Source of the DNA: Bacillus thuringiensis
GTDB lineage: Bacteria; Bacillota; Bacilli; Bacillales; Bacillaceae_G
Direction: 5' to 3'
Assembly: GCF_001182785.1 (NCBI RefSeq)
Contig: NZ_CP012102.1
Span: forward strand, 1 to 64,000
DNA: 64,000 nt
Made by a program: the position numbers and the translations under genes. The notes beneath the pieces were generated by a model. That model made no database searches. It was not told the DNA's origin and saw only the letters and a program-made list of their open reading frames with translations. This document shows positions 62,480 to 64,000 of the stretch, in pieces (position 1 is the first letter of the stretch; each line of letters starts with the position of its first letter).

Positions 62480-62709
62480 CCAGCCAATCATTTATCTATT
62501 TAATTATAAAATGAGAAATTTTATTCAGATATTATCGGAAATTTAAATTGATTAAAAAATTATTTAAAGTGAGAAGAAGAGTAAATTTATATATAATCAA
62601 ATGAGTTCGTATGTATATAAATATGAGTTATAGTACATTTCGACAAATACAGTTGTCAAAATGAAATGTTTAGTTTACAATTTAATTAAAATATAAAAGG
62701 AGAACAAAT

Positions 62710-62916
62710 ATGAGGAATCGAATTAAAGAACTTCGAGCAAGATATAATATTAATCAGACGCAACTTGCTCAGAAGGCAATGGTTTCAAGGCAAACTATTT
62801 CTTTAATAGAAAGAAATGAACTTATACCATCTTTATTAACAGCAGTAAAAATTAGCAAAGTGTTTGATCAATCAATTGAAGAAGTATTTCTATTTGAGGA
62901 GGAAGAGTTATATTGA
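62710..62916 (+). CDS. Cro-type regulator (CylR2-like size and build)
   Basis: The 68-residue protein is one helix-turn-helix (NRIKELRARYNINQTQLAQK, then AMVSRQTISLIERNELIPSL) with a short beta tail (SIEEVFLFEEEELY). Size and end resemble CylR2, the dimeric repressor of the cytolysin promoter. The following membrane gene overlaps its stop by 4 bases. AAAGGAGAACAAAT precedes the ATG. It probably controls this cluster, but such genes are common, so this is inference. Confidence 0.75.
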   Translation: MRNRIKELRARYNINQTQLAQKAMVSRQTISLIERNELIPSLLTAVKISKVFDQSIEEVFLFEEEELY

Positions 62917-63620
62917 GAAATTTTAACTATATGAAATATATATTTTTAACGATGCTTATACTTTTTGTTATTCCAGAAGGTATATCTTTTATTATGAGAT
63001 TCTCAAAGGAATTAAGTAATTATGATAATAAAGCTCTTATTGCAGTAATTTTGATGACAATATTCCTACAAATAATTCTAGCATGGTTTGTGACAAAAAA
63101 TTTAAAAAGAGCTGCATCTAACAAAATTATATTAGACAGAGATGTGAGTGATATATCAGAAATTAATTACAATAAAAGTTTGAATTATTCAAATATATCT
63201 ATCTCCTTAATTATTATTTTAAATTTAATTTGTTTATTTTTCATATCAAGTATTTTAGAAGAAATAAATAATAAGTTATTTTTGATGTTTATCCCATTAT
63301 TCTTAACAATTTATTTTCTTACGATTTATTCAAAAAAAATTCAGGCTATTAATAGTACAGCTTTGAAAGAAAATGACATCGATTATATTGAGAAGTATAT
63401 GGGTAATTTAGATGAAGGAGAAATATATATACATTTTAAAGTGCTATTCAAAAATTTTTACTTAAATAATACTTTATTATTTGCGGTGATTTTAATATTA
63501 TCGATATATTCTTTAAATAATCATTTGGATTACTCGCTACCACTCATACTACTAATAATTCTTTTTAGTATTAATAATTTATATTATCAGTATCAATTAA
63601 AGAAAAATTATGAAAAGTAG
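62913..63620 (+). CDS. Membrane protein co-transcribed with the Cro-type regulator
   Basis: The start is TTG at 62913, after GAGGAGGAAG inside the upstream gene. The 235-residue protein has about six membrane helices in pairs with basic loops and no catalytic motif. XRE-plus-membrane-protein pairs are common next to bacteriocin genes and often act in sensing or immunity. No exact family is recognised. Confidence 0.7.
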   Translation: MRNFNYMKYIFLTMLILFVIPEGISFIMRFSKELSNYDNKALIAVILMTIFLQIILAWFVTKNLKRAASNKIILDRDVSDISEINYNKSLNYSNISISLIIILNLICLFFISSILEEINNKLFLMFIPLFLTIYFLTIYSKKIQAINSTALKENDIDYIEKYMGNLDEGEIYIHFKVLFKNFYLNNTLLFAVILILSIYSLNNHLDYSLPLILLIILFSINNLYYQYQLKKNYEK

Positions 63621-63694
63621 ATATGTATTGAGAAGGATTCGTTAATAATGTAAATTTACTAGCATTTAAAATTCATATAATTGGGAGAGGTTTT

Positions 63695-64000
63695 ATGATT
63701 ATCAAAGAAATAAATTTGCTTAGCAATGAAAAATTACAAAAAAAATTGCAAATAGTAAGTATCCCATTATTCTTAATATTATTTATTCTTTTTTGGATGA
63801 TTTCCAATATAGAAAGCCCATATAAACGACTAGTGGTTCATGACATAAATGAGATATTTCTTTCAACAATTATTCTTGTGTCAATTTTTTTATTACATGA
63901 ATTAATTCATGCAGTTCTATTTAAAATGTTTTGTCCTAGCTCAACAATAAAATTTGGATTTAAGAAAGGTATAATTTATACTGAATCTCTAGATTCTGAA
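63695..64000 (+). CDS. Membrane HExxH metalloprotease-like protein (DUF3267-like), truncated by window end
   Basis: ATG 63695 follows GGGAGAGG. The first 102 residues contain two membrane helices and LLHELIHAVLFK, with the HExxH zinc motif (HELIH) at the start of the second region, as in DUF3267/site-2-protease-like proteins. The gene continues past the edge. The cytolysin immunity protein CylI is also a membrane metalloprotease-like protein, so an immunity role for this gene is a reasonable guess. Confidence 0.7.
   Translation, partial: MIIKEINLLSNEKLQKKLQIVSIPLFLILFILFWMISNIESPYKRLVVHDINEIFLSTIILVSIFLLHELIHAVLFKMFCPSSTIKFGFKKGIIYTESLDSE

Overview
The window is AT-rich and looks like part of a large conjugative plasmid of the Bacillus cereus group (B. 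cereus / B. thuringiensis). Evidence for this is a Gram-positive type IV secretion operon of the PcfB/PrgI/VirB4/Maff2/VirD4 kind, a PlcR-type regulator, a YjcZ-type peptide gene, several IS240-like (IS6 family) insertion sequences, an IS21-type remnant and a ParA partition locus with iterons. No rRNA, tRNA or CRISPR array was seen.

Layout. 0-21 kb: conjugation region. It starts with a hairpin-rich candidate transfer origin beside a truncated gene, then a PcfB-like gene. A three-gene signalling module (hydrolase, histidine kinase, response regulator) and a small-regulator switch follow. After these come the mating-channel genes: lipoprotein, VirB6-like, PrgI, VirB4, a repeat-rich peptidoglycan hydrolase, two mobile-element families, a surface protein, two identical Maff2 pilin-like genes and the VirD4 coupling ATPase. 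21-31 kb: sparse accessory DNA with small genes, decayed phage-like mini-genes, four copies of a ~90-bp terminator-bearing repeat, an orphan PlcR-like regulator and two stretches that look like structured RNA. 31-33 kb: parA/parB with flanking iterons. 33-38 kb: more mini-gene remnants, an FtsK-like ATPase with a replication-relaxation protein, and a truncated Y-family polymerase gene.

38-51 kb: lanthipeptide cluster 1, bounded and disrupted by four IS240-like copies. It holds a LuxR-type regulator, a C39-peptidase ABC exporter (LanT), a secreted subtilisin-like LanP, one complete LanM, two intact precursor genes, two precursor pseudogenes and a lanM fragment. The arrangement shows a tandem duplication of a precursor-plus-IS unit. 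51-64 kb: lanthipeptide cluster 2, with six intact and two decayed precursor genes, LanM, an apparently cytoplasmic LanP, an ABC transporter pair, a methyltransferase, a protease-less ABC exporter, a Cro-type regulator and membrane proteins, the last a truncated HExxH metalloprotease-like protein.

Both clusters resemble the enterococcal cytolysin system. Cluster 1 joins a mersacidin-like leader to a cytolysin-like GDVQPE linker and has the enzymes for two-step leader removal. Cluster 2 keeps a cytolysin-like leader (VVPSFEDLSLEEM) but lacks the double-glycine site, the C39 protease and a LanP signal peptide, which suggests one-step leader removal inside the cell. This second system, with its amplified two-type precursor array, is the most novel-looking object in the window.
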